From positions 124,001 to 188,000 of the forward strand of contig JANQLG010000050.1 in the NCBI GenBank assembly GCA_028280715.1: a stretch of DNA of 64,000 nucleotides. Reading direction: 5' to 3'. The position numbers were made by a program, and so were the translations under genes. Of this stretch, positions 37,445 through 47,041 are shown piece by piece. Position 1 is the first letter of the stretch. Each line of letters starts with the position of its first letter. Below the pieces are notes generated by a model. The model did no database searches and was not told the DNA's origin. It saw only the letters and a program-made list of their open reading frames with translations. Origin of the DNA: Spongiibacteraceae bacterium. Its GTDB lineage: Bacteria > Pseudomonadota > Gammaproteobacteria > Pseudomonadales > Dasaniaceae.

Positions 37445-37693
37445 AGTTACGCCCCGCCAGCATGCTAGCTAATATAGCTTAGTAGCTGCAGTTAAAACCT
37501 TTGTTTTTGTATAGACTTTCCCTGATTCTATGTAACGATTACCACCTCTGATTGAATCATTGATAGTATTACTAAAAGGAAATGGCTATATGGCTTTTTC
37601 TGACCGCTGTGCAAGTTTACGCTGTATATATTTAAAAGCTCCTTATTAGATTGCCAGTTTTTACAAAAATAACACCAAACAGGCTATTCAATT

Positions 37694-39040
37694 ATGATTG
37701 GCATTTACAGGCCCGCCCCCCATCAGCCCTCGCTTCCTGAAGAACAAGTTGATGGTGAATACAAACGCCTTCGCTGGCAAATTTTTCTGGGTATTTTTAT
37801 TGGCTATGCGGGCTATTACTTAGTGCGCAAAAATTTCTCCCTGGCGATGCCTTTCCTAATCGAAGAGCAGGGTTATACCCGTGGTCAATTGGGTGTTGCG
37901 CTGTCAGCCGTCTCCATTGCCTACGGCCTCAGCAAATTTTTAATGGGTAGCGTTTCCGACCGAAGCAACCCGCGCTATTTTATGACAACCGGTTTGCTGT
38001 TATCGGCACTGATTATGTTTACCTTTGGTTTAACGCCCTACGCCACCAGCAGTGTGACAGTGATTTTTGTTTTACTATTTTTAAATGGTTGGGTACAGGG
38101 TATGGGGTGGCCCGCCTGTGGCAGAACGCTAGTGCACTGGTTTTCCGGCAATGAACGCGGCAAAGCGGTTTCGATCTGGAATGTTGCGCACAATGTTGGC
38201 GGCGGCTTAATCGGGCCTCTCAGTATTTTGGGCATGGCTTGGTTTAATGACTGGCACAGTGTATTTTATGTGCCAGCCACTGCCGCCTGCCTGGTAGCCA
38301 TATTTATTTTTTTAACGGTACGAGATACACCCCAATCCTGCGGTTTACCGGCAATAGAAGCACATCGCAACGATTTCCCAACAGACTACACACAGACACA
38401 CGAAAAGGAATTCAGCGCTAAAGAAATTTTCTTCTCCCATGTGCTAAATAACCGGCTGCTGTGGCTAATCGCCTTTGCCAATGCTTTTATTTATTTAATT
38501 CGCTATGGCGTACTGGACTGGGCACCGACCTATTTATATGAAGCCAAGGGTTTCTCCTTCAACGAGAGTTCCTGGGCCTATTTTCTCTACGAATGGGCCG
38601 GCATTCCCGGCACGTTAATCTGCGGTTGGATTAGTGACACCTGGTTCAGAGGCCGACGCGCACCAGCTGGAATTTTATACATGGTGCTAGTGTTAGTTGC
38701 GGTTGTAGTTTACTGGCTAAACCCTGCTGGCAACCCAACCGTTGATATGATCGCACTGATGGCAATTGGTTTTCTGATTTACGGACCAGTTATGCTAATT
38801 GGCTTGTATGCCTTGGAACTGGTACCGAAAAAAGCGGCCGGCACAGCTGCCGGATTAACCGGCTTGTTCGGTTATTTGGGCGGTGCTGTCATTGCCAATA
38901 TCGCACTGGGTTATACCGTAGACTTTTTCGGTTGGGATGGAGGTTTTATGCTGTTAATTGGCGGATGCGTGATGTCTATCCTGCTGATCGCGTTAACACT
39001 AAAGCCTGAAGATGCACACAAACAAGCAAAAATGGCATAA
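37694..39040 (+). CDS. Organophosphate:phosphate antiporter, GlpT/UhpT family (MFS)
   Basis: A 448-residue major facilitator with twelve helices. Its GlpT/UhpT character is clear from [18 protein letters not shown] near helix 1, the [35 protein letters not shown] signature and [12 protein letters not shown]. The family exchanges glycerol-3-phosphate or hexose-phosphate for phosphate; which one is not certain here. No glp operon or uhp regulator is adjacent. It stands alone, with about 250 bases of leader for its promoter. Confidence 0.9.
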   Translation: MIGIYRPAPHQPSLPEEQVDGEYKRLRWQIFLGIFIGYAGYYLVRKNFSLAMPFLIEEQGYTRGQLGVALSAVSIAYGLSKFLMGSVSDRSNPRYFMTTGLLLSALIMFTFGLTPYATSSVTVIFVLLFLNGWVQGMGWPACGRTLVHWFSGNERGKAVSIWNVAHNVGGGLIGPLSILGMAWFNDWHSVFYVPATAACLVAIFIFLTVRDTPQSCGLPAIEAHRNDFPTDYTQTHEKEFSAKEIFFSHVLNNRLLWLIAFANAFIYLIRYGVLDWAPTYLYEAKGFSFNESSWAYFLYEWAGIPGTLICGWISDTWFRGRRAPAGILYMVLVLVAVVVYWLNPAGNPTVDMIALMAIGFLIYGPVMLIGLYALELVPKKAAGTAAGLTGLFGYLGGAVIANIALGYTVDFFGWDGGFMLLIGGCVMSILLIALTLKPEDAHKQAKMA

Positions 39041-39223
39041 CAATTTTCAATACATTGAAAACTCAAGGTATACAGCCGGGTAGTTACCCACCTTTTTAAA
39101 TCATCAATTTATAGCACGAAATGGATAAGCATTGGCAAGGTAAGAAATGAAAACAGCAAAGACACCATTTTAAATAGGCCAATTATAAAATGAAGAAAAA
39201 CTAAAATAAATTTGTTGATATTC

Positions 39224-40036
39224 CTATTCCAATACAAAGTCGCTGACTTCTTTCCACCATATCAAGTCCGCTGTTATTGGTATCGTATTATGCATGGCCC
39301 CTTCGAATAACCACAGTTTCTTATTGGTAGTAATTGATTCATATAATTTTCTCCCGTGTTTTACCGGAACAACTTCATCCATTCCCGCCAGGATAACTGC
39401 AACCTTCCCATCATAGTGATGAAGATTTTCAACACTATGATATTGATCTAACACCAACCAACGAGCAGGTAGATACCAATAATGCGTCTGAGCCAAATTA
39501 GGTAATGAATCCCAAGGTGACAAAAGCACTAACCCTGAAAGCGGAACATCAGTTTGTGATACCACGCCAGATACAACACCACTCCCTAAAGACTCACCCC
39601 AAAGATACAAAGGTTCACCATAAGCCTCGTAAGCGAGACGTAGTGTTTCCATAGCATCCTCTACCAGGGTAGATTCTGTAGGCCAACCATCTCGACCACC
39701 ATAACCAGGATACTCGGCCAAGATAACGCGCAAGTCATATTGCGACAAAGCATCTATATAAAAAGCTCGATGGTGGGCCATGCCTGCATTACCATGAAAA
39801 ACGATAACAGTACCTTTAACGTTCGCTAATTCTCCTGCACTAGTTACCCCACGATAATCTTCAACGGATGGCCAAAATCGTAAGTTGTTCTCAGCTAAAA
39901 GCTTCTTCGATGGTTTTAAGTCGCTTGGGTAATAAAGCAAATTTCGTTGAAACACGAAAACAACCAAGGCAAATACCAGGTAGAGAACCAGTATGTAAAT
40001 GAATACACCCCATATATCTTTAGCTATTTCATTCAC
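39224..40036 (-). CDS. Membrane-anchored alpha/beta-hydrolase
   Basis: A 270-residue protein with one N-terminal membrane helix (about 10-30) and an alpha/beta-hydrolase domain of the BEM46/YfhR type. GTVIVFHGNAGMAHHRAFYID carries the oxyanion HGN, LYLWGESLGSGVVSG the nucleophile serine, and the acid and histidine are probably in AGMDEVVPVKHGRKLYE and GAMHNTI. The substrate is unknown. Start is GTG at 40036, without a strong ribosome site. It stands alone between the antiporter and a GNAT gene. Confidence 0.83.
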   Translation of the reverse strand: MNEIAKDIWGVFIYILVLYLVFALVVFVFQRNLLYYPSDLKPSKKLLAENNLRFWPSVEDYRGVTSAGELANVKGTVIVFHGNAGMAHHRAFYIDALSQYDLRVILAEYPGYGGRDGWPTESTLVEDAMETLRLAYEAYGEPLYLWGESLGSGVVSGVVSQTDVPLSGLVLLSPWDSLPNLAQTHYWYLPARWLVLDQYHSVENLHHYDGKVAVILAGMDEVVPVKHGRKLYESITTNKKLWLFEGAMHNTIPITADLIWWKEVSDFVLE

Positions 40037-40175
40037 TTGTATGCGTACAATTCAATTATTGGGGACAGTTATTTCTTGACATAATGATAGGACAAAGCAG
40101 CCTATACTTATACCAGCGTCTATAAACCAATTTCAGCCATGATTAAAGCGGTTCTTTTTTATATAGCGCTATCGG

Positions 40176-40703
40176 CTACCAATACTCCGGCGAGCTTAAT
40201 GAAGCCGCGCACTGTACCGTCCCTTTAATATTTTGAAGCACGCCAGTTTTTAACTCCAACGCCATCCAAGCTTCCGGGTAGCTAATAGGATAAGGAGGTT
40301 TGATGCCATGCCCTGCTTTGAAGCCGGTACGAGAATAATAATTTGGATCACCTAAAACCAGTACAAATTCAGCATCCCATTCTTTAAGGGTGCTTAAGCC
40401 ATGATTGATAAGTGCAGCCCCAACACCAGATCTCTGCCAATCATCAAGCACCGCCAGAGGACAGAGAATATACGCACTATTGGTAGCTGAACCTTCCACC
40501 GTAACTGAAGAAAAAATAATATGGCCGATAATTTTATTATTATTTTCGGCCACTAAAGACAACAGCGGCAAAGCACTTTCATCTTCAAGCAATTCAACAA
40601 CCAGTTTTGATACCGACTCACCTTCATCCTCACCAAAGGCTTCCAGGTGAAGTTGAGAAATAAGCTCTTTATCGCTTTTTTTTGATTCTCTTATTACTAC
40701 CAT
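40176..40703 (-). CDS. GNAT-family N-acetyltransferase
   Basis: A 175-residue acetyltransferase resembling YhbS. It has IRESKKSDKELISQLHLEAFG at the start, VAENNNKIIGHIIFSSVTV, LCPLAVLDDWQRSGVGAALINHGL with the acetyl-CoA-binding Q/RxxGxG/A loop, and VLVLGDPNYYSRTGFK. The acetyl acceptor is unknown. No toxin-antitoxin partner is adjacent, so a GNAT toxin role is not suggested. Confidence 0.88.
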   Translation of the reverse strand: MVVIRESKKSDKELISQLHLEAFGEDEGESVSKLVVELLEDESALPLLSLVAENNNKIIGHIIFSSVTVEGSATNSAYILCPLAVLDDWQRSGVGAALINHGLSTLKEWDAEFVLVLGDPNYYSRTGFKAGHGIKPPYPISYPEAWMALELKTGVLQNIKGTVQCAASLSSPEYW

Positions 40704-40835
40704 TGTTCATACAAATTCTAAAAGCTGCGTAGATATGATTCGTGATGTTAACTAAAGTTTTGAGATACCGCGAAAGCAACATATAGGTTTTCCCACCGTA
40801 AAATAATGAATAACACCTCCCTATTATGTATTTAC

Positions 40836-41306
40836 CTACAAACTGTATTCCAGAATATATTTATGGCCACCATCTTCCTGAATGATTGATAGATCACCTT
40901 GAACCCCTTTTAACTCTCCTTCGCCAGAACCCTCAATAATAATTATTTATAAAGACTGTTTTGAGCTAGACATATAACCATTATGAAATAATGTGAAAGC
41001 GCCGGTTTTACCATTTACTGTACCCTCGAACTCTTCGATTGCTGAATATACGGATGCACCGCTCTCAGTTCTTTTACTTATCATTTGACCAATTCCCTTA
41101 CCAACCATATCGCCAAAACATTCTTTTAATATAGTCATTCTTCACGCTGGCATATCAGAATCATTCTGCGGTTCCAGTGTTACATCGAAAACTCCCTTGG
41201 CAGACATCACTTTCTCCTTTTTTAGTTCCGCGTTAACCACAGAAATGCAAGATGAAAATACCAAAAAGTTTACTATTACTACTTTAATTATTTTTCTTAT
41301 AAACAT
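40836..41306 (-). pseudogene. DUF3224 protein with signal peptide, broken by two in-frame stops
   Basis: One reading frame carries a signal peptide (MFIRKIIKVVIVNF...VVNA), then GVFDVTLEPQNDSDMPA, a TGA at 41142-41144, RMTILKECFGDMVGKGIGQMIS, EFEGTVNGKTGAFTLFHNG, a TAA at 40947-40949, and EGSGEGELKGVQGD up to HKYILEYSL. Together these spell a complete DUF3224 domain (lipocalin-like, function unknown). Both stops interrupt conserved regions without a frame change, so they are nonsense mutations rather than frameshifts. Each fragment taken alone looks like a tiny hypothetical gene. The flanking SDR and GNAT genes are intact. Sequencing error is possible but two in one gene is unlikely. Confidence 0.75.
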
Positions 41307-41383
41307 AATTTTAATATGCATAAAACGCCCGTATGAATTGAAGCATGCAGAGACCAACCATCGAGCTTTGTTATAAATTTTTT

Positions 41384-42187
41384 TCACTTGCTAGCGGGAG
41401 CAGCTGTACTGCCAGCTAAAATACCCCCATCAATAGTCAATTCGGCACCCGTAACATATTTTGATTCATCTGATGCCAAATAAAGCGCTGCGTAGGCGAC
41501 ATCGTTTGGTTCTCCCATAACACCCAGAGGTATATCTTGGGCAATGCTCGCAATGGCTGCTTCACGATCACCGCCTTGCCCCAACATTGCATCCCATAAC
41601 GGAGTTAGAATTGCCCCTGGATGAATAGAATTACAGCGAATCGGGTAGCCTTGTTGAGCGCAATATAGCGCAACTGTTTTAGAGTGATTTCGTATCGCTG
41701 CCTTACTTGATGCATAAGCTGCCGCACCAGGGATGCCAACCATTCCTGACCTTGATGATAAATTAACTATGCTTGCCGCTGGCGATGACTTCATCAATTT
41801 GATTGCCGATTTACAACCAAACGCAACACCATCGATATTAACCTGATGAACCTTATGCCAACTTTCTGTATTAAAGTTCTCTGGATCGAAGGGGCCTTCT
41901 GTTTCCAGAAAACCAGTAATACCGGCATTATTCACCAGCACATCAAGCCTGCCGAATTTTTCTTCAATATAGCTTTGAATGGCACTCCATTCTGATTCTG
42001 AAGAAACATCCAGATGAATATATTCCGAAAGACCACCAATATCAGAACTAACAGCCGCCCCTAAATCATCATCAATATCACTAACGAGAACAGTTGCGCC
42101 TTCTTTCGCGAATAACTCGGCCACGGCCTTGCCGATTCCCTTCGCGGCACCTGTAACCAATGCAATCTTATTTTCTAACCTAAGCAT
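41384..42187 (-). CDS. SDR-family oxidoreductase
   Basis: A 267-residue classical short-chain dehydrogenase. The NAD(P)-binding loop is TGAAKGIGKAVAELF, followed by DVS, the NNAGITG motif, the catalytic serine in NLSSRSGMVG, the YxxxK pair in YASSKAAIRNHSK, and the HPGAILTPLWD loop. The acidic VSDID after the second strand suggests NAD rather than NADP. It resembles cyclopentanol- or 3-alpha-hydroxysteroid-type dehydrogenases; the substrate is not known. It ends four bases inside the open frame of the neighbouring pseudogene and begins three bases after the ion-channel gene. Confidence 0.9.
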   Translation of the reverse strand: MLRLENKIALVTGAAKGIGKAVAELFAKEGATVLVSDIDDDLGAAVSSDIGGLSEYIHLDVSSESEWSAIQSYIEEKFGRLDVLVNNAGITGFLETEGPFDPENFNTESWHKVHQVNIDGVAFGCKSAIKLMKSSPAASIVNLSSRSGMVGIPGAAAYASSKAAIRNHSKTVALYCAQQGYPIRCNSIHPGAILTPLWDAMLGQGGDREAAIASIAQDIPLGVMGEPNDVAYAALYLASDESKYVTGAELTIDGGILAGSTAAPASK

Positions 42188-42190
42188 GCA

Positions 42191-43000
42191 TTATTCTCTC
42201 TCATATTCCCTTTCTTTTAATATTTTTTTAATTTCACCAATCTCATCGTGAATTTCATGCAGCGTCACAGCATTGAGCCCCTGCTGCTCCAATCTCACTC
42301 GATCACTTTCTTCATGCAAGGTATTTACCACGATACCAATCACCATATTTAAAAAGGCGAAGGCGGTAAAAAAGATAAAAGTGATGTAGTACAACCAACT
42401 GAGCGGATAAACGCTCATCGTTTCATACATCACATCAGTCCAGTCTTCGAAGGTCATAACGCGAAACAACGTCAGCATGGCGATGGAGATATCGCCCCAT
42501 AACACCGGATTAATTTCAGCGAAGAACATACTGCCAACGGCGCCGTAGATATAAAAAATGATAAACATCAACGCTACGACATAACCTAATTGCGGCAATG
42601 CTTTTAGCAGTGCATCTAGTAACAAACGCATCTCAGGAATAATCGATACCATCCGCAGTACCCGGAAGATTCTGATCAATCGTCCCAGCAGCGCCATTTC
42701 GCTGTTCTCTAACGGAATTAAACTGGCAACGACAATCAGGGTATCGAAAATATTCCAGCCCTGAGTAAAGAAGTGCGACTTTCTCTCTTCGCCCAAAAAA
42801 CGAATGGTTATTTCAGTTAAAAAGAAAAAGGTTATCGCCCAATCCGCAATATTAATGGCCTGTTGCGCCAACGGTGAGATGTCATAGGTCTTGGCGCCGA
42901 TGAGTAGTGCCGAGGTAATGATGATGACAATGACAAAGGTTTCAAAGGCCTTGTTACTTCTGATAGCCCAAAAAAAGGACTGCAGGCGATCTGTCTTCAT
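42191..43000 (-). CDS. Voltage-gated cation channel, NaChBac/Nav family
   Basis: A 269-residue six-helix channel subunit that should assemble as a tetramer. The S4 voltage sensor GRLIRIFRVLRM has arginines every third position. S5 and S6 flank the pore helix TLFRVMTFEDWTDVMYE. The selectivity filter TFEDWTD carries two more acidic side chains than the TLESW of characterised sodium channels. S6 is FAFLNMVIGIVVNTL, followed by a C-terminal coiled coil (ALHEIHD-like heptads to residue 269). It lies three bases upstream of the SDR gene, probably by chance of packing. Sodium or calcium flux for motility or pH balance is inferred from the family. Confidence 0.88.
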   Translation of the reverse strand: MKTDRLQSFFWAIRSNKAFETFVIVIIITSALLIGAKTYDISPLAQQAINIADWAITFFFLTEITIRFLGEERKSHFFTQGWNIFDTLIVVASLIPLENSEMALLGRLIRIFRVLRMVSIIPEMRLLLDALLKALPQLGYVVALMFIIFYIYGAVGSMFFAEINPVLWGDISIAMLTLFRVMTFEDWTDVMYETMSVYPLSWLYYITFIFFTAFAFLNMVIGIVVNTLHEESDRVRLEQQGLNAVTLHEIHDEIGEIKKILKEREYERE

Positions 43001-43118
43001 TGCTTCTCCTAACAGACTGTCTGTAAATCGTTGCGGTTTAATCGGTAATCTAGCTAGCCGAGCATTATACCGCCAATCATGGTGCAGACCGCTATACCTC
43101 TAAGCTATATCTCTGAAG

Positions 43119-43556
43119 CTATACCTCTAAAAGAAAGGTTACCGGCCCATCGTTGGTTAAGCTGACTTTCATATCAGCGGCAAACTGGCCGGTGGCGATG
43201 GGCACATCGCGTTCAGCGATTTGGGCGACGACGAGTTCATATAAACGCTCAGCTTCCTCCGGCTTAGCAGCAGAGGAAAAACTGGGGCGCAGCCCCTTGC
43301 GGGTATCAGCCGCCAGAGTAAATTGAGACACTACTAATAAACCGCCACCAACTTCGGTGACGTTGAGATTCATTTTGCCTTCGTTATCTGAAAACACCCG
43401 GTATGCCAACAGGCGATCAACTATTTTCTCAACTGAAGTTTCATCGTCGGCCTTTTCCACCCCCAATAACACCAGCAAACCATGGTCAATCTCACCAATG
43501 GTTGCGCCATCAACAACAACGCAGGCGTTACTGACACGCTGTATTAATGCTTTCAA
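43119..43556 (-). CDS. dtd: D-aminoacyl-tRNA deacylase
   Basis: A 145-residue Dtd that removes D-amino acids from tRNA. It has the start [17 protein letters not shown], the active-site [17 protein letters not shown], and the C-terminal GPVTFLLEV with the conserved Gly-cisPro pair. Its start is TTG at 43556, supported by GGAG eight bases upstream. It is followed by about 85 bases and pip upstream on the same strand, a pairing seen in many relatives. Confidence 0.95.
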   Translation of the reverse strand: MKALIQRVSNACVVVDGATIGEIDHGLLVLLGVEKADDETSVEKIVDRLLAYRVFSDNEGKMNLNVTEVGGGLLVVSQFTLAADTRKGLRPSFSSAAKPEEAERLYELVVAQIAERDVPIATGQFAADMKVSLTNDGPVTFLLEV

Positions 43557-43640
43557 TGAATGTACTCCAAAAATCTTCTATCAGATGTCAGACGCTAAAA
43601 CAGCATCTTGCATCCGCTCATCCTTTAATCCGACGCCCCT

Positions 43641-44621
43641 TTAATCCGATGCATCGCCATCTTGGTCATCGGGACGAAAACGTCGCACCATATCGCGCGT
43701 TGCCCGAATCAAGGCATCGGTAATGCTAGGTTCTGAGGAAGCGTGCCCTGCGTCGCGAACAATATTGAGCTGACTGTCCGGCCAGACGTTGTGTAGCGAC
43801 ACGGCATTATCCAGCGGGCACACCATATCATAACGACCGTGTACGATAATGCCTGGAATACCCTCTAGATGGCTGGCATTTTTGATGATTTGATTCGGCT
43901 CGATAAAAGACTTGTTAACAAAATAATGCGCCTCAATACGCGCCAGCGCTAAAGCGGTATGCGGATCACCAAAGTGCTCTACCGTTTCATGGCTGGGCCT
44001 GAGTGTTGCACAATGTCCTTCCCATAGAGACCATGCCTTGGCGGCCCCCATACGCGCCAGCTCATTATCGCCGGTCAGTAACTCATAGTAAGCCGTGACC
44101 ATATCGTCGCGCTTGTCTTTGGCGACAGGATAGACAAAATCCTCCCAATAATCGGGAAAGATATGGCTGGCTCCGCACTGGTAAAACCACTGCAAATCTT
44201 CTTCACGACAGAGAAAGATACCCCGCAGAATCAAGCCCATGACCCGTTCGGGATAAGTTTGCGCGTACAGCAAGCTCAAGGTCGAGCCCCATGAGCCACC
44301 AAATAGTACCCACTGTTCTATACCCAAATGCTCTCTGATCATTTCAATATCACTGATCAGGGCCTGCGTATTGTTATTCTCCAGCTCGGCATGAGGGGTC
44401 GACTGCCCGGCGCCACGTTGATCAAACAACACTATGCGGTAATGTTCGGGGTTAAAGAAGCTACGCGCTTTTTTATCGCAACCACCACCGGGCCCACCGT
44501 GAACAAACAGTACTGGAATACCATCGGGATCACCGCACTCTTCTAAATAGAGCTCATGAGGCTTCTGTACCGGCAAACGGTGCTGAGCATAGGGTTTTAT
44601 CTCGGGATACAAGGTCAACAT
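43641..44621 (-). CDS. pip: Proline iminopeptidase
   Basis: A 326-residue alpha/beta-hydrolase of family S33 that frees N-terminal proline. It shows VLFVHGGPGGGCDKKARSFF with the HGGPGGG oxyanion loop, LFDQRGAGQSTPH, the nucleophile in LFGGSWGSTLSLLYAQ, the aspartate in VHGRYDMVCPL, and the histidine in DAGHASSEP. The length fits the bacterial Pip group (about 315). It is upstream of dtd and probably in the same transcript. Confidence 0.95.
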   Translation of the reverse strand: MLTLYPEIKPYAQHRLPVQKPHELYLEECGDPDGIPVLFVHGGPGGGCDKKARSFFNPEHYRIVLFDQRGAGQSTPHAELENNNTQALISDIEMIREHLGIEQWVLFGGSWGSTLSLLYAQTYPERVMGLILRGIFLCREEDLQWFYQCGASHIFPDYWEDFVYPVAKDKRDDMVTAYYELLTGDNELARMGAAKAWSLWEGHCATLRPSHETVEHFGDPHTALALARIEAHYFVNKSFIEPNQIIKNASHLEGIPGIIVHGRYDMVCPLDNAVSLHNVWPDSQLNIVRDAGHASSEPSITDALIRATRDMVRRFRPDDQDGDASD

Positions 44622-45064
44622 GGGTAGCTACCTGTTTATGTTTTTTTGTTATGCCATTTAGTCATGATGACTGGGATCGGCATTTCATAATCCCTATAAC
44701 TTGTAACAATAGCGCTATCACCCACAAAGGTATAGCTCTGTGTACTATCTGCTGATGCCAGATACGTAATACGTAATACCTGATACCTAATCACCTAATT
44801 AAAAGGCCATTCATCCACGTTACACAGGAGCTCCTTGCGAACTCCAACAAGCAAAGAACAAATTGCCAACTCAGCCTTACTGTCGCGCACCAGAAAAAAA
44901 CATATTTTACCTCCTCTGCAAAAATTGTTTTTTAATGGTGCGCAAACTTGTTTACCAACGCGCAAGCAAGCGTTCTTTTTGGGCATAGCTTTTGCTAACG
45001 CTCTGTGTAGAAAACTTAATTTACTACCTTACTGATTAAGTCATTAAACATAATAGGAAAACTT
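44622..45064. other. Leader/intergenic region before the chemoreceptor gene
   Basis: A 443-base region between divergent pip and the chemoreceptor operon. It contains a perfect AGGAGCTCCT palindrome (44826-44835), a long two-part inverted repeat (44885-44943, listed separately), and AACGC..GCGTT followed by CTTTTT at about 44957-44980, a weak terminator-like hairpin. Two opposite open frames (44795-45035) have no family or ribosome site and are not called. AGGAAA precedes the chemoreceptor ATG. A structured leader or small RNA is possible. Confidence 0.45.
44885..44943 (+). repeat. Two-part inverted repeat in the leader
   Basis: GCGCACCA (44885-44892) pairs with TGGTGCGC (44936-44943), and just inside AAAAAACA pairs with TGTTTTTT (44926-44933), separated by a small internal bulge. 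The 23-base loop includes ACCTCCTCT, which is complementary to a ribosome-binding site. Confidence 0.6.
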
Positions 45065-46192
45065 ATGCTATACGGTGCTATTTCCGTATTACTAAGGACA
45101 GTAGGACTCAAACCATCTATTGGTATTTTTCTACTCATTAACTGTGCATTACTGTCGCTGAGTTTGCAGCAATCAGGACTCATCGTAGCCCTGCTTTTAT
45201 TTGGTTTTAACAGTTATCTGTTAAGCGGCATTCTCTTTATTGCAGATAAAGATATTGTTCAACTGAAAGAACTGTTAACCAACGAAGAAAAACTGCAGCA
45301 GGAAGGTATCGAAGATAATTTCAGTGGTATATTGACCAGTGCATTACCCAGTATCTTTTCTCGCATCCGGCAAGACTCGCGTTCGCTTCAGGAACATATG
45401 GACGCTAATGCTGAAATTGGCTACTCCGCCCAAGAACTACACCTCAAAGCCGAAAAACTGGCTGACAATATTAAAAGCCAATCGATGGCTACCACGTCCA
45501 TTGCCGCAGCTGTGACGGAAATCAGCCACAGTATTGATGATATTGCGGGGCGCATGAAGGAAGCCTATAGCATTGCCAAGGATGTCGATCACCTCAGCAA
45601 AGAAGGCACTGACATCATCAAAGACTCCCGCAGCAATACCGAGGAAGTAGCCGAATATGCCGAAGCTACCTATGAATTACTGGCCAAACTCGATGCCAAC
45701 ACAACCAATGTTGCATCGATTTCATCAGTAATTCGGGAAATTGCCGAGCAAACCAATTTACTGGCATTAAACGCCGCTATCGAAGCAGCACGAGCGGGAG
45801 AGCACGGACGAGGGTTTGCAGTAGTAGCCGATGAAGTCAGGGCTTTAGCCAATCGCAGTCATACCTCTGCCAATGAAATTTCTGACAACATTAATGATGT
45901 GCAAACTCAGATGAAAACCGTACGTGACAGTATGAACAAGGTAGTGCAATGTACCGAGAACTCAGTAGGCAAAGCCAAAGCGGCCGAAGATATTCTCAAT
46001 ACTATTGTGGACAATACACAAACCGTTTCAGATGCGCTGTATTCCATTAGCAGTGCGACCGATCAACAAACCGCTGCCGCCAGAGAAATATCGGCCAATA
46101 TAGAACAAGTCACTGTTGTGGCTGATGAAAACAGTGATATCTCTTACCAATCTGCTTCTATCGCTAATCACTTACACCAAATTTGTAGTTAG
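45065..46192 (+). CDS. Methyl-accepting chemotaxis protein without a recognisable sensor domain
   Basis: A 375-residue chemoreceptor. Two or three hydrophobic segments (about 15-60) are joined by very short loops, leaving no periplasmic sensor. The cytoplasmic part follows directly, without a HAMP domain. The signalling hairpin tip is [43 protein letters not shown], bordered by coiled coils with methylation-type Gln/Glu pairs. It would signal to CheA/CheW, none of which is in the window. The gene 12 bases downstream encodes a separate membrane protein with a NIT-like domain that may supply sensing. Confidence 0.9.
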   Translation: MLYGAISVLLRTVGLKPSIGIFLLINCALLSLSLQQSGLIVALLLFGFNSYLLSGILFIADKDIVQLKELLTNEEKLQQEGIEDNFSGILTSALPSIFSRIRQDSRSLQEHMDANAEIGYSAQELHLKAEKLADNIKSQSMATTSIAAAVTEISHSIDDIAGRMKEAYSIAKDVDHLSKEGTDIIKDSRSNTEEVAEYAEATYELLAKLDANTTNVASISSVIREIAEQTNLLALNAAIEAARAGEHGRGFAVVADEVRALANRSHTSANEISDNINDVQTQMKTVRDSMNKVVQCTENSVGKAKAAEDILNTIVDNTQTVSDALYSISSATDQQTAAAREISANIEQVTVVADENSDISYQSASIANHLHQICS

Positions 46193-46204
46193 CGGGGAAT
46201 CTTC

Positions 46205-47020
46205 ATGAATCTATTGTCTATTTTATTACCGCTATTATTGATTGTTTTAATTATTATTTTATCTGTTTCGCAAGCTTACCGACGCAAACAATGTGAGCTA
46301 AAAAAACAAAACTCAGGACTCAATTGGCTATTAAAATTAAAAACCGTACTATCTGAAATTCAACAGCACCGCGGTCTGACAACAGGCTTTTTAAATGGCA
46401 GCTCGGAACTCATAGACCAAATAGAATCGCTACAAAGTCGTGCCAATCGTCACATTGAAGAACTAACTACTGATGACCCCTGGTTTGAAAAAAATGATCG
46501 CTGGTTATCGATCACTGAACACTGGCGCAGACTGACATTAAATTTCAGAAGCAATGTCGTTGATAACAATCTAACACAACACCATATGCTGATTCAGAAT
46601 TTGCTGTACTTTATCGATGATATGGCAGAAGAACATGACTTACACGATGTCACCACTATTGACAATGTACCATTGCATTTTGTCTGGAAAGAATTATTGA
46701 TTGCATCAGAGTGCATAGGCCAGGCCAGAGCATTAGGGACTGCCATTGTTGCGGCGCAAAGCTGTGATGCAACAGCAAAAATCAGACTGCAATATCTATA
46801 TCAAAAAATTGAGAAAACAACCGATACAGCTTGGAAAAACATTCCACCTTCGCCAAAACAAAGTGAAATGTTAAAAGAATTACTGGAATGCATTGATCAA
46901 CATTTATTAAAGCCAAAGCCCACAGTATCTGTTGCTGATTATTTTTCTGTCGCAACTGATGCTCTTGATGGGCTACATACACAGTACGATGAGATCATCC
47001 AGCAAACCATGTCTTCTTAG
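46205..47020 (+). CDS. Single-pass membrane protein with NIT-like (nitrate/nitrite-sensing) domain
   Basis: A 271-residue protein with one N-terminal membrane helix (about 3-24) and a helical domain. It contains LLKLKTVLSEIQQHRGLTTGFLNG, which resembles the Q-x-x-R-G-L-T/S start of NIT domains, and IGQARALGTAIVAAQSCDATAK, resembling their second helix pair. NIT domains usually sit between two membrane helices of a receptor; here the domain is a free-standing protein. GGGGAA precedes its ATG, and it follows the chemoreceptor by 12 bases. A sensor acting in trans is inferred; the family match is by eye and moderate. Confidence 0.5.
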   Translation: MNLLSILLPLLLIVLIIILSVSQAYRRKQCELKKQNSGLNWLLKLKTVLSEIQQHRGLTTGFLNGSSELIDQIESLQSRANRHIEELTTDDPWFEKNDRWLSITEHWRRLTLNFRSNVVDNNLTQHHMLIQNLLYFIDDMAEEHDLHDVTTIDNVPLHFVWKELLIASECIGQARALGTAIVAAQSCDATAKIRLQYLYQKIEKTTDTAWKNIPPSPKQSEMLKELLECIDQHLLKPKPTVSVADYFSVATDALDGLHTQYDEIIQQTMSS

Positions 47021-47041
47021 CTAAAAACAAATACTTATCAA

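Noticed and set aside
40836-41306. Selenocysteine or programmed read-through at the DUF3224 stops
   Set aside because: One stop is TAA, the TGA replaces a position that is not a catalytic cysteine, and no SECIS-like hairpin was evident; decay is simpler.
44795-45035. Two opposite frames in the chemoreceptor leader
   Set aside because: They mirror each other across the inverted repeat, have basic low-information sequences and no ribosome sites.
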